Notes: a model not told the origin generated them from the sequence alone. 64,000 bases of DNA from CAYQNU01 sp964419055 (GCA_964419055.1 CAYQNU010000002.1:1-64000), one strand, 5' to 3'. Counted from the first letter of the stretch, positions 41,637-49,971 are shown. A program made the numbers and translations.

Positions 41637-43652
41637 CTATTTGGTGATTTTCACTTCTGTTCTTCGGTTTTTAGCTTTATTCTCTGCTGTATCATTGGCT
41701 ACAATAGGCTTGGATTCTCCATATCCTTTATAGCTCAAACGTGTTTTATCAATTCCGTTTTGAATCAACCAAGTGACTACCGCTTTAGCTCTATTTTCGG
41801 ACAATACTTGATTGGATTTGTCATCTCCGTCACTATCGGTGTGTCCACCCAATTCGATTTTCAATGTTGGATTTTTGGTCAAAATTTCTTTTAGTTTCTC
41901 TAACTCAGCCACCGATTCGGGTTTTAAATCGTATTTATTGACATCAAAAAATACATTTTCTAAAACGAACGTATAGCCATCACCAAAAGGTAACATCGGT
42001 ACATTCACATAATACCCATCGGTGGTAGCCACCAATTTATCCAAACTGTAGTTTTTTGAGAAAAAGAAATACCCTTCATGTTCGCACAGCAAGGCAAAAT
42101 CTTTATTTTTTGGTAAAGCCACTATAAATTCTCCATTTCCGCTATTGGCAACAGCACTTTTATAAACCAATTGAGTAGATAAATCAATCAATTTGAAACT
42201 TCCCGCTAATGGTTTACGCGTTAAGGAATCATACACATGACCTTTCATATAGGTTGTGTTAATGGGCTGCATATTTTTAGGCAATTCAAACGAATACAAA
42301 TCTAAGCTACCAAAACCGCCTGGTCTGTCAGAAGCAAATAAAGCAATGTTGCCTTTTGCCGAAACCAAAATACTGTTTTCTTCCCCGTAGGTGTTAATAG
42401 GATAACCCAAATTAACAGCCTTACCCCATTCGCCATCTGCTTGCATTCGACTTACATAAATATCCAAATCACCCATACCAGGGTGTCCGTTTGATGAAAA
42501 ATACAAGGTTTGTCCATCTGGGTGAATTTGCACCGATTCTTCTCTACCGGCAGTATTAACGTTGGGCCCTAATTTTACCGGAACGGACCACCCTTTAGGT
42601 GTGATTTCGGTTTTATAAATATCTTGATCTTGAGCACTTCTTTTTGATTTGTCGTTGATCATTCCTCTGATAAAATAAAGCGTTTTACCATCAGATGAAA
42701 AACAAGGTTGTGATTCCCAATTTTTACTATTAACTGGCGCACCTAAATTTTCTGGTTTAGTCCAATTTTCGCCTATTTTTTCGCTGTAAAACAAATCACA
42801 ACTTCCAAATCCTTTTCTCCCTTCACCATAATCGTATTCGCCTTTGATGCCGGTTTCACAACCTACCAATATAACGTATTTTCCATCGGCAGAAAACGTA
42901 GGAGCCCCTTCGTTAAAAACTGTATTTACATTTGGACTAATGGGTTTACCGTAACTCCAATGATCTTCGGCTTTTTTGGAAACAAAAATATCTTCTTGCA
43001 TTCCTCTTGGTGCAGCAGGGTCTAAAATCAAACGCGTGTACAATAACGTTTGATCATCGGTGGTTAAGGATGGGTAATATTCGGGTCTATCAGTATTGAT
43101 ATTGGGACCCATATTTTTAGGGTCAAAAGGAACGGGATTTTTAAGGGCATTTTTAGCAAATTGGCAATCTGAAACGTATTTATGACATTTTTCAATAAAA
43201 TTTTGATTGCCATTTCTCACTTCTAAATAACGATTGGCATTTTTTTCGGCATTTACATAGTCACCGATGGCCATTTGCATGCTCGACAAGTAAAAATATT
43301 CCGACTCCGAAAATTTCTTTCCGGTATTCATCATGCGCACCTTGTATTCGATGGCTTTTTTTAAATCGTATTTTTCAACATATACATTACTTATCAAACT
43401 CAAAGCTTCCACAAAGTTAGGATCGCGCTCCAATGCTTTCAATAAATTTTCTTCGGCACAAGCCAAGTTACGTTTACCTGTTTCGGGGTTTACATCATTA
43501 AAACACGCTCTTCCGATTTCATAGGCTTTTATGGCTTTTTTGTCAGACGAACCATAACCGTCCACACCCATAGGTTGTGCAACGGAACATGAGGTAATTC
43601 CTATTATGAAGGTGATGAGTAAAACAAATTTGTGTTTTGAAAAGGCTATCAT
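41637..43652 (-). CDS. PorE-like lipoprotein: TPR + PD40 propeller + regulatory domain + OmpA
   Basis: 671 aa. Lipobox ITSC near residue 22. TPR region ~35-160 (AIKAYEIGRACFNDVNPETGKRNL...AEENLLKALERDPNFVEALSLISNVYVEKYDLKKAIEYK). PD40 repeats ~180-450 (FSADGKYVILVG, FSSDGKTLYFIRG, IHPDGQTLYFSSNGHPGMGDLDIYVS). Carboxypeptidase-regulatory-like domain ~460-550. OmpA-like domain ~560-671 (FFDVNKYDLKPESVAELEKL, LGGHTDSDGDDKSNQVLSENRAKAV). The whole order matches PorE, the T9SS lipoprotein that ties the trans-envelope complex to peptidoglycan; I cannot tell PorE itself from a paralogue. 12 bp after queE. Confidence 0.88.
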   Translation of the reverse strand: MIAFSKHKFVLLITFIIGITSCSVAQPMGVDGYGSSDKKAIKAYEIGRACFNDVNPETGKRNLACAEENLLKALERDPNFVEALSLISNVYVEKYDLKKAIEYKVRMMNTGKKFSESEYFYLSSMQMAIGDYVNAEKNANRYLEVRNGNQNFIEKCHKYVSDCQFAKNALKNPVPFDPKNMGPNINTDRPEYYPSLTTDDQTLLYTRLILDPAAPRGMQEDIFVSKKAEDHWSYGKPISPNVNTVFNEGAPTFSADGKYVILVGCETGIKGEYDYGEGRKGFGSCDLFYSEKIGENWTKPENLGAPVNSKNWESQPCFSSDGKTLYFIRGMINDKSKRSAQDQDIYKTEITPKGWSVPVKLGPNVNTAGREESVQIHPDGQTLYFSSNGHPGMGDLDIYVSRMQADGEWGKAVNLGYPINTYGEENSILVSAKGNIALFASDRPGGFGSLDLYSFELPKNMQPINTTYMKGHVYDSLTRKPLAGSFKLIDLSTQLVYKSAVANSGNGEFIVALPKNKDFALLCEHEGYFFFSKNYSLDKLVATTDGYYVNVPMLPFGDGYTFVLENVFFDVNKYDLKPESVAELEKLKEILTKNPTLKIELGGHTDSDGDDKSNQVLSENRAKAVVTWLIQNGIDKTRLSYKGYGESKPIVANDTAENKAKNRRTEVKITK

Positions 43653-43664
43653 AAGTTACGTATT

Positions 43665-44285
43665 TTAAGGTACATCAATGTATTTGTGCGTTTGCAACGA
43701 CATCTTCCATTTTGGATTGGCTTTAACGTATTCAAAAACCAATGGCGTCATTTCGTCTTTTTTGCTCCATTCGGGTTGCAGGTACAATTTGCATTCCGAA
43801 TTTATTTTTTGAGCGTGACCCTCTGCCCATTCCAAATCACTTTTGTTGAACACAATGATTTTTAATTCTTGCGCTTGACTGTAGATTTCATCTGTTGGTT
43901 TTTTGAATTTTTTGGGTGAAAAACACACCCAATCAATCTTACCTGATAACCGGTAAACGCCCGATGTTTCAATGGCTATTTCGATGTGGTGTTTTTTTAG
44001 TGCATTGGTTAATTCGGTGAGGTCATACATAGCGGGTTCGCCACCGGTTATAACCACAAAATCACATTTGGTGTCCAACACAAAATCAACGATGGTTTTT
44101 ATGGGTGTATTGGGGTGCTTGGCAGCTTCCCAACTATCTTTTACATCACACCACACGCAGCCCACATCGCAGCCGCCCAATCGAATAAAAACGGCAGCAC
44201 GACCCGAATAATTGCCTTCGCCTTGAATGGAATAAAATTGTTCCATCAAGGGTAAAGAAGTGGTGTTTTTTGGGCTATTGGACAT
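43665..44285 (-). CDS. queE: 7-carboxy-7-deazaguanine synthase
   Basis: 206 aa from the ATG at 44285; a longer frame to 44450 lacks conservation signs. Radical-SAM enzyme with the CxxxCxxC cluster in LGGCDVGCVWCDVKDSWE (~30-47), preceded by MEQFYSIQGEGNYSGRAAVFIRLG, and ITGGEPAMY in the next strand. It turns 6-carboxy-tetrahydropterin into 7-carboxy-7-deazaguanine in queuosine synthesis. Other que genes are not in the window. First gene of a run into the PorE-like gene. Confidence 0.92.
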   Translation of the reverse strand: MSNSPKNTTSLPLMEQFYSIQGEGNYSGRAAVFIRLGGCDVGCVWCDVKDSWEAAKHPNTPIKTIVDFVLDTKCDFVVITGGEPAMYDLTELTNALKKHHIEIAIETSGVYRLSGKIDWVCFSPKKFKKPTDEIYSQAQELKIIVFNKSDLEWAEGHAQKINSECKLYLQPEWSKKDEMTPLVFEYVKANPKWKMSLQTHKYIDVP

Positions 44286-44404
44286 AAACAGTGTTAAGAA
44301 TAGTACAAAGGTGCTAAAAAAATCGAAAAGGTCAACACTATTTACAGGGTAAACAATTGAATTTGTTTTATTTTTCAGTATTTCAAAATATGAAGGATAT
44401 TTTA

Positions 44405-44473
44405 GTATATTTGAAAAAAAATATACCGAAACAATAGTTTCGCCAAGCATGCTAATTTTGGTTGTATTGGCGA
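44405..44473. repeat. Three consecutive hairpins at the left edge of the accessory island
   Basis: GTATATTT/AAATATAC (44405-44412 with 44419-44426), CGAAAC/GTTTCG (44427-44432 with 44437-44442, loop AATA) and TCGCCAA/TTGGCGA (44440-44446 with 44467-44473). All stems are perfect and nearly abut. They lie between queE and the DUF3800-like gene. Confidence 0.7.
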
Positions 44474-44496
44474 TGGTTTGTTGCGCCTATATATAA

Positions 44497-44511
44497 GTTA
44501 TATGCCATTGT
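44497..44511 (+). repeat. Left inverted end of the DUF3800/nuclease cassette
   Basis: GTTATATGCCATTGT. Its reverse complement with one mismatch is ACAACGGCATATAAC at 46997-47011. Ten bases (GTTATATGCC/GGCATATAAC) match without mismatch. The two ends bracket exactly the two-gene unit. Confidence 0.8.
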
Positions 44512-44524
44512 AAAAACGACACGA

Positions 44525-45658
44525 ATGATAGATTTTGAGATAAGCCAAATAAGGACTTTTACAAAAATGATTGCACCAACAGCAGACTTTGAAAGTGCAT
44601 TTACATTTTATTATGACGAAACAAATAACATAAAGAAATTTTACGTCAGAGAAAATGACTTCAATTATACATTTACTGCAAACTTTGTTTTAGGTGGTTT
44701 AGTTCATTCAGGGCAAGCACCAAATGTGCAACCTCTTATTGACAGCTTCAAACAACAAAAAACAGCAAAGGAAGTTAAATTCAAACACATAGCCAGTGGC
44801 GACTTTCTCGACTGCTTAAAATCAGAAAAATTAAAGTTGTTCTTGCAATTTGTAAAAGACAGTGATTTATATGTTCACTATTCAAGTCTCAATATTCTTT
44901 ACTGGTCAATAGTTGACATTGTTGATTCAGCAATCGTAAGTTCAGAATCTGCTCAAAAATTAGGACCGCAATTTGCAAACCATTTAAAGAACGACTTATA
45001 TAAACTTTCTAGACTTGAAATTGACTCGGTAATTCAGATTTTTTATAAGTATGAATATCCGAATATTAAGAATGAATCTGTTCTTCCTTTCATAGAAGAA
45101 TTGACTTCATTGTTTGCCGGCTATATTGACACACAAGAATATCATTTTGGATTAGAGTCGCTAAGACAGATTCTGAAAGAAGCTAAGAAAAAAGGTTCGC
45201 TACCATTTGTAATGGATGAAGATGACCATATTTTGCTCAAGGACTTATCTCAATTTTACCTAAGACCAATTTATTTGTTCAAAAATTCAACACACATATT
45301 TGACAATGAAGATTCAATTGCCGAGACACTAAAAGATTACAAAATACTTGACGGAGATGAGGAAATTGAAAATTACACTTTTGTTGATTCGCAAACAGAC
45401 CAACTAATCCAACTTTCAGACGTTTTTGTCGGAATAATGGGGAAATTAACTAACTATTTGAATACAAGTTCACGAGAAAAAATTGATGCTGATTTCGGTG
45501 CGTTATCGGCTACTCAACAAACAAATATTGATTTACTAATAGACGTAATTGACAAATCTCACAACAAAAATATTGGGTTCATACACAATACAGACAGTTA
45601 TGAAGAAATGTCTAAAATGGACTGGATTCGTGAAAACAGAAATAATATAGGTATATAG
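44525..45658 (+). CDS. DUF3800-like (RNase H-fold) protein
   Basis: 377 aa from the ATG at 44525; a TTG at 44462 would start inside the hairpin and inverted-end region and is rejected. Early strand FTFYYDETNNIKKFYV (Asp31, Glu32) then FVLGGLV, and late TFVDSQTDQLIQLSDVFVGIMGKL (Asp288, Asp299), fit DUF3800: an N-terminal 'DE(S)' strand, 'ivgG', and a C-terminal 'D...iQlaD...G'. That family has an RNase H-like fold with acidic residues in the expected positions and is frequent in defence and mobile regions. The stop (TAG) overlaps the GTG of the next gene by one base. Specific activity unknown. Confidence 0.65.
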   Translation: MIDFEISQIRTFTKMIAPTADFESAFTFYYDETNNIKKFYVRENDFNYTFTANFVLGGLVHSGQAPNVQPLIDSFKQQKTAKEVKFKHIASGDFLDCLKSEKLKLFLQFVKDSDLYVHYSSLNILYWSIVDIVDSAIVSSESAQKLGPQFANHLKNDLYKLSRLEIDSVIQIFYKYEYPNIKNESVLPFIEELTSLFAGYIDTQEYHFGLESLRQILKEAKKKGSLPFVMDEDDHILLKDLSQFYLRPIYLFKNSTHIFDNEDSIAETLKDYKILDGDEEIENYTFVDSQTDQLIQLSDVFVGIMGKLTNYLNTSSREKIDADFGALSATQQTNIDLLIDVIDKSHNKNIGFIHNTDSYEEMSKMDWIRENRNNIGI

Positions 45659-47010
45659 TGAAGACGGCAGTTCCAATAAACAAAAAGCTTTTTGATATTT
45701 TCCTTCTCTTTACTAGAGAACCTTTTGTGCAGTATTTCACTAAAGAATTAGAATTCTATTCCAATGGAAATGGTGGTTTATTGGGGCTAATAAGTTTAGA
45801 TTTGACAGACAACGACTATTATGGTTGCATTTTGTCAAGAGATTTATCAAAACAATATCGAGCCGAAGTTATAGAAGCTAGCATTCCTACTCTTGAAGAA
45901 GCAAGAAAATGGATAGACGAAAAAATGAGTAATAACTCAATCGTTTTCCATGACAATAAACATGGTTTTTTCGACTTGTTTCAAGACCTTGCAAAAAAGG
46001 ACAAGCAACACCCTAATTATAAATTATTAAAAGAACACATTAGTTTGTCTTCTGCGAAGGAAGTAATAAAGGAAGTATCCTATCACTATAAAGACATTGA
46101 CGGAAATTTTATCGACCAATTTCAATCTCTAAATGGATTTGATTCCAGAGTTTGGGAACTGTTTCTATTTTGTTTCTTTAGGGAGCAATTCTTTTCCTTT
46201 AAAAGGAACTTTAACGCACCAGATTATATGATTGAGAAGTTCAATCATGAAATTGCAGTTGAGGCTGTAATTGTTAGTCGAAAAACTGAACTTGGTGAAA
46301 CTATTCCAAAAAGTCCAGAAGAAATTCAGAAAAAACTAAATAACGAAGTTCCCTTACTCTTTGGCAATGCTCTATTTGACAAAATGAAGAAAAAATATTG
46401 GGAAAAGGAACACGTAAAAGATAAACCCTTTGTAATTGCAATTGCAGATTTTCACGATACAATGTCAATGACATGGACTTTCAACGCTTTATCTGATTAT
46501 CTCTACGGATACAAATATCAACATTCATTTGACAAAAAAGGACAACTGATTGTAAAACCAGTTAAAATTGGTAACTACGTGAAACAAAATGGGAAGGAAA
46601 TACCAAGTGGATTTTTCTTTTTACCAGATTCTGAAAATGTTAGTGCTATTATTTTTTCTTCTTGTGGCACTTTATCAAAATTCAACAGAATGGGCAAACA
46701 AGCAGGACTTGGTAGTAACAAGGTAACTTTGATAAGAATGGGTACTTTTTATAATCACGAACCAAATGCAGACAAACCAAATGTAATTTCATATAAAGTC
46801 GATGAAACTAGTATTGAAACTTGGTCAGAAGGTGTAATTATATTCCACAACCCTAATGCTAAGTTTCCATTGAATCCAGCAATGTTTGACGACCGTGTTG
46901 CACAGTGTTTCTTTGAAGACAAATTTATTTATAGCAAAATGCCTAAATATTTTCCATACAATTCATTTACTCAAAATTTGATACCGAATGAAGAGAACAA
47001 CGGCATATAA
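45658..47010 (+). CDS. PD-(D/E)XK-like protein of unknown function, partner of the DUF3800 gene
   Basis: 450 aa, GTG start overlapping the upstream stop by one base. Residues ~160-210 read SRVWELFLFCFFREQF...FNAPDYMIEKF...IAVEAVIVSRK. The Glu167 - Asp189 - Glu202-x-Val pattern resembles a restriction-endonuclease core with the final Lys replaced. The later segments KPFVIAIADFHD, LSDYLYGYKY, VSAIIFSSCGTLSKFNR and GVIIFHNPNAKFPL recall a set of Bacteroidota hypothetical proteins with the same order. The nuclease reading is my inference. The stop codon (TAA 47008-47010) lies inside the right inverted end, so the cassette has almost no 3' spacer. Confidence 0.6.
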   Translation: MKTAVPINKKLFDIFLLFTREPFVQYFTKELEFYSNGNGGLLGLISLDLTDNDYYGCILSRDLSKQYRAEVIEASIPTLEEARKWIDEKMSNNSIVFHDNKHGFFDLFQDLAKKDKQHPNYKLLKEHISLSSAKEVIKEVSYHYKDIDGNFIDQFQSLNGFDSRVWELFLFCFFREQFFSFKRNFNAPDYMIEKFNHEIAVEAVIVSRKTELGETIPKSPEEIQKKLNNEVPLLFGNALFDKMKKKYWEKEHVKDKPFVIAIADFHDTMSMTWTFNALSDYLYGYKYQHSFDKKGQLIVKPVKIGNYVKQNGKEIPSGFFFLPDSENVSAIIFSSCGTLSKFNRMGKQAGLGSNKVTLIRMGTFYNHEPNADKPNVISYKVDETSIETWSEGVIIFHNPNAKFPLNPAMFDDRVAQCFFEDKFIYSKMPKYFPYNSFTQNLIPNEENNGI

Positions 47011-47011
47011 C
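46997..47011 (-). repeat. Right inverted end of the DUF3800/nuclease cassette
   Basis: ACAACGGCATATAAC, the inverse of the left end at 44497-44511 with one mismatch. It contains the stop codon of the upstream gene and runs into the long palindrome. Confidence 0.8.
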
Positions 47012-47133
47012 AGCACCTACCCAAAAGTGGCGGTTCAGTGGTTAAATCAAGCTTTATGCTTCTATCAAAGTTTCTGCTTGGTTGACAGTGAAGTGCTCCG
47101 AAATCGCCACCTTCGGGTAGCTGCGAACCGTTA
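47008..47133. repeat. attC-like long imperfect palindrome
   Basis: About 126 bp. The outer TAAC (47008-47011) pairs with GTTA (47130-47133); CAG (47011-47013) with CTG (47121-47123); CTACCC (47017-47022) with GGGTAG (47115-47120); GTGGCG (47027-47032) with CGCCAC (47105-47110). Further in, TCAAGC (47047-47052) matches GCTTGG (47076-47081) except at one pair. Unpaired bases and a ~25-nt apex remain. The size, bulges and AAC/GTT ends recall integron attC sites, but the 3' core (GTTACCC) is not the canonical GTTRRRY. Confidence 0.65.
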
Positions 47134-47150
47134 CCCCATCATACAACCAA

Positions 47151-47897
47151 ATGAATAAAACCCTTCTAGTACTTGTTATTGTTTTGAAATCTCTTTTCGC
47201 TTTTTCGCAAGAGATTACCTTGACTGGTAAAGTCTATCATTACGCAGTGGGTATAAAAGAGGAAAGAAAGATTTATTTCACTTTTGATGAAACCCCTTTC
47301 AGCGAACAGCATTTTTTGAAGTACAATGAAAACTACGAATACGAATGGAAGATATCGATAAATCGACTTAAAAAAGACAGCATTAAGTCCGTTTATTTTT
47401 CAATTGATGCCAATACCAATCATCTTGAACGATACAATTGTGTTCAAGAAATAAAATTAGATAGTTTGCTGGCTAATGACCCGTATTTAAAGAAAAAAAA
47501 TAGTTCAATAGATTGCGATTTGATACTGGATTACACATGTCCAATATTCGTTAATCACCTTCCACCTTTTTGTGATGGTACCTTTTGTCATCTGTTTTTA
47601 GGGGATTATTTACTAGAAATAGACAGTGTATCTTATGAGGTGAAAATTTCAGAGGATCAATTTACTAACAATCTTATCATAAAGGGCTTCGAAAAAGGCA
47701 TTTACTCTGATAATATGGGGATTTGGAAATATGATTCAACCTCACAAATGTTAACCTTTTATTTTAATATAAAACTAAATGCAGCATTGGGGCTCATGAA
47801 AATGATAGAACCCAAAACCTTTACCTTTAAAGTCACTGAAGCAGATGGAGTTTTGAAATTTGAATCGGATGAATTTGAATTAAAAAAAATTAACTAG
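47151..47897 (+). CDS. Secreted protein of unknown function
   Basis: 248 aa. Signal peptide ending LFAFSQ. Beta-rich body with EITLTGKVYHYAVGIKEERKIYFTFDE and Cys-containing LDYTCPIFVNHLPPFCDGTFCHLFLGDYLLEID. No family recognised. The ATG is only 17 nt after the end of the attC-like palindrome, so it would be the first gene of a following cassette or the old chromosomal neighbour. Confidence 0.65.
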   Translation: MNKTLLVLVIVLKSLFAFSQEITLTGKVYHYAVGIKEERKIYFTFDETPFSEQHFLKYNENYEYEWKISINRLKKDSIKSVYFSIDANTNHLERYNCVQEIKLDSLLANDPYLKKKNSSIDCDLILDYTCPIFVNHLPPFCDGTFCHLFLGDYLLEIDSVSYEVKISEDQFTNNLIIKGFEKGIYSDNMGIWKYDSTSQMLTFYFNIKLNAALGLMKMIEPKTFTFKVTEADGVLKFESDEFELKKIN

Positions 47898-48025
47898 CTA
47901 CCCTAAAACCTTAGACCTATTAAAAGAGGTTTTGGTTAAAACGGATTCCATTAACCTTTAAAAAACTGCCACCAACAAGGAAGCCTTTTATTTTACCGTA
48001 TTTTAGGTTTTGAGAAATATTATTG

Positions 48026-48033
48026 TATATTTG
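48026..48033 (+). promoter_or_regulatory. -7 promoter element before the 48056 gene
   Basis: TATATTTG (TAnnTTTG), ending 22 nt before the ATG at 48056. -33 uncertain (TTTTG at 48008-48012, spacer short). Confidence 0.35.
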
Positions 48034-48055
48034 GAGGTGAATTAAGCTACTGGAA

Positions 48056-48526
48056 ATGGACATAGATAAATTTATTAATATTGATTTGGAGAGGGATTTA
48101 AAAATCCTTCTTGCACATTACAAACATCACAAAGTACTTGGTCAAAGTAACGATGATATTTTGAATGCCGTCTTTGTTGGAAGCATTATAAAAGGTCGAC
48201 TTTTACTTGACATGCTTGGAATTAAGGCAAATCCTAAGGGTGGTTTGAATTTTGATAAAGAAAAAAAGGGCGACATAAATGCAAAATCTATTGGTGGCAG
48301 ATTTGCAACGTTTAATGACCTGAAAGACGGAGAAGAAAATATGCTGAGTAGTTTTCTGACTTCTGTAAATAATGCAGAGGCACACAGAAATGGTTATAAT
48401 CAGAATAATGATAAATTAATACACCCAAGCATTTTGACAATCCTAAGACTTGTAAACACTTGTATTTATCAATTTGCAAACCGTCAGATAAATTATGACT
48501 TCGCAAGACAAACACTTAAATCGTAA
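48056..48526 (+). CDS. Small mostly helical protein of unknown function
   Basis: 156 aa, no signal peptide, predicted helical by sequence (ERDLKILLAHYKHHKVL, DILNAVFVGSIIKGRLLLDMLGI, SILTILRLVNTCIYQFANRQ). NNAEAHRNGYN could be a motif of a HEPN-like domain, but this is weak. It is 6 bp before the WapI-like immunity gene, so the two are probably one unit. Confidence 0.55.
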   Translation: MDIDKFINIDLERDLKILLAHYKHHKVLGQSNDDILNAVFVGSIIKGRLLLDMLGIKANPKGGLNFDKEKKGDINAKSIGGRFATFNDLKDGEENMLSSFLTSVNNAEAHRNGYNQNNDKLIHPSILTILRLVNTCIYQFANRQINYDFARQTLKS

Positions 48527-48532
48527 AACAAA

Positions 48533-48976
48533 TTGGAAAGCTTTACATTAAAAGGAGAATCAGATTTTTTAACTTTGATAATTTCAGAAGTATTTGGTTT
48601 TCCTGAAACAACTTGTCATTGGGGTGGATACGATTCACGTGCATTAATAGATATTAAATCGAGAAACTTTTATGTAAAGTCAGTTTTTTATACTTCAACT
48701 GGTGAGATTTATCAGCTCTTTCAACAACTTAAAAGTAATAACGAACAACTTTGTGGCAAAACCAAGTTCATATCTTATGAAGGGAATTTAGAATTCACCT
48801 TAGAGTATAACAACCAAGGACAAGTTAATATTAAAGGTAGATTTTCAGAGCAAAATGAGTTTGAAAATGAATTAATATTTGAATTTAATTCTGATCAAAC
48901 TTTTATTCTTTCGACCATTAACGAACTTAGTTTAATTGCTAATAAGTATGGTGGCATGAAAGGAATTAAAAAATAA
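48533..48976 (+). CDS. WapI-like immunity protein
   Basis: 147 aa with a TTG start at 48533; no ATG occurs before the last few codons. The sequence DFLTLIISEVFGFPETTCHWGGYDSRALIDIKSRNFYVKSVFYTSTGEIYQLFQQLKS, then YEGNLEFTLEY and NELIFEFNSDQTFI, fits the WapI-family immunity proteins of polymorphic toxin systems as I remember them. Such proteins neutralise a toxic C-terminal domain. No matching toxin is in the window, so it is an orphan here. It follows the helical gene by 6 bp. Confidence 0.6.
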   Translation: MESFTLKGESDFLTLIISEVFGFPETTCHWGGYDSRALIDIKSRNFYVKSVFYTSTGEIYQLFQQLKSNNEQLCGKTKFISYEGNLEFTLEYNNQGQVNIKGRFSEQNEFENELIFEFNSDQTFILSTINELSLIANKYGGMKGIKK

Positions 48977-49224
48977 ACAACTACACATAGCAACGATTTG
49001 GATTTTATAATGTAAAAGTCAACCCAAAACATTAAATTTGAAATTAGAGCAAAAATGAAAATGAAGATTGTAATATTTACAAATAATTCATTGAAAAATT
49101 AATACAAAAAAATCCTAATGGAGGAAATTAAAAAAGGAAAACTGTTGGTAGAACGCATAAATCAGCCAACCTAACCGTTTTTATTCATTTTTAGCACAAA
49201 ACGTTGTTCAGAATAGAAAATCAA
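48977..49224. other. Gene-free stretch with possible gene remnants
   Basis: 248 bp, AT-rich. Two short in-frame pieces are separated by one stop: MKMKIVIFTNNSLKN (~49054-49101) and MEEIKKGKLLVERINQPT (49118-49174). They may be debris of a decayed gene; no full ORF. Confidence 0.35.
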
Positions 49225-49947
49225 ATGAAACCGAGAATGAAATTGTATAGGTATCAACCAATAAATAAACTAACCCTAATCAATTTATCAAAACAGAAAA
49301 ATTGGGTAGCGGATCCACTTGAATTTAACGATCCTTATGAATTTAGAATTAGGGATATTTACGATATAAATTCAAAAGGAAATTTGGTTTATCTGGATAA
49401 TGAATCTATTGAATTAAGACAACATTTCCTAAGGCAGTTAGAAAGATATGGTGTAATATGCTACTCTAATAATGACGTCAATCAATTGCTTTGGTCTCAT
49501 TATGCAGACAATCATAAAGGAATGTGCCTAGTATTTGAAATTCCCAAAGAAAAGGAAAAAGGCATCAAAATGGTAAGATATGCTGACACTCTTCCGAAAA
49601 TTGATTTTAAAAATGATAATGAAGAAATAAATAAAGGTTTACTTGAGATTACAACCACAAAATCCAAAAATTGGAGTTATGAAAATGAATTTCGACAAAT
49701 CTTTTTCGACAAAGGAATACACGTAGAATACCCTGGTAATTTAGTTGAAATAATATTTGGATGTAGATGTTCACTAAATGATATTAAATTGGTATTTGAT
49801 ATTGTTAAACCTGATATAACAAAAATTACATTCTCAAAAACTTTTATCCAGAAGAACTCATTTCTTATGGGGATTTCGTCAAAACCACACGTTGAAGGAA
49901 TACCATATGAAATACCCTCATATTGGGAAAGTACACTTGAAATGTAA
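49225..49947 (+). CDS. DUF2971 family protein
   Basis: 240 aa from the ATG at 49225 (a TTG at 49204 is 7 codons further up). Conserved parts: LYRYQPINKLTLINLSKQKNWVADPLEFNDPYEF, CYSNNDVNQLLWSHYADNHKGMCLVFEIP, NWSYENEFRQIFF and EIIFGCRCSLNDI. These match DUF2971, a cytosolic family of unknown function common in accessory and phage-linked regions. Last gene of the island before an inverted repeat and the convergent HD gene. Confidence 0.8.
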   Translation: MKPRMKLYRYQPINKLTLINLSKQKNWVADPLEFNDPYEFRIRDIYDINSKGNLVYLDNESIELRQHFLRQLERYGVICYSNNDVNQLLWSHYADNHKGMCLVFEIPKEKEKGIKMVRYADTLPKIDFKNDNEEINKGLLEITTTKSKNWSYENEFRQIFFDKGIHVEYPGNLVEIIFGCRCSLNDIKLVFDIVKPDITKITFSKTFIQKNSFLMGISSKPHVEGIPYEIPSYWESTLEM

Positions 49948-49971
49948 ATGATAGAAACAACCGCTTAAGTG

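Noticed and set aside
44497..47011. Insertion sequence or transposon
   Set aside because: Neither protein shows a transposase motif such as DDE with spacing, HUH or a tyrosine recombinase signature, and no target-site duplication was found outside the inverted ends.
44497..47133. Canonical integron cassette
   Set aside because: No IntI-type integrase or second canonical attC is seen, and the 3' core reads GTTACCC rather than GTTRRRY. I kept it only as attC-like.
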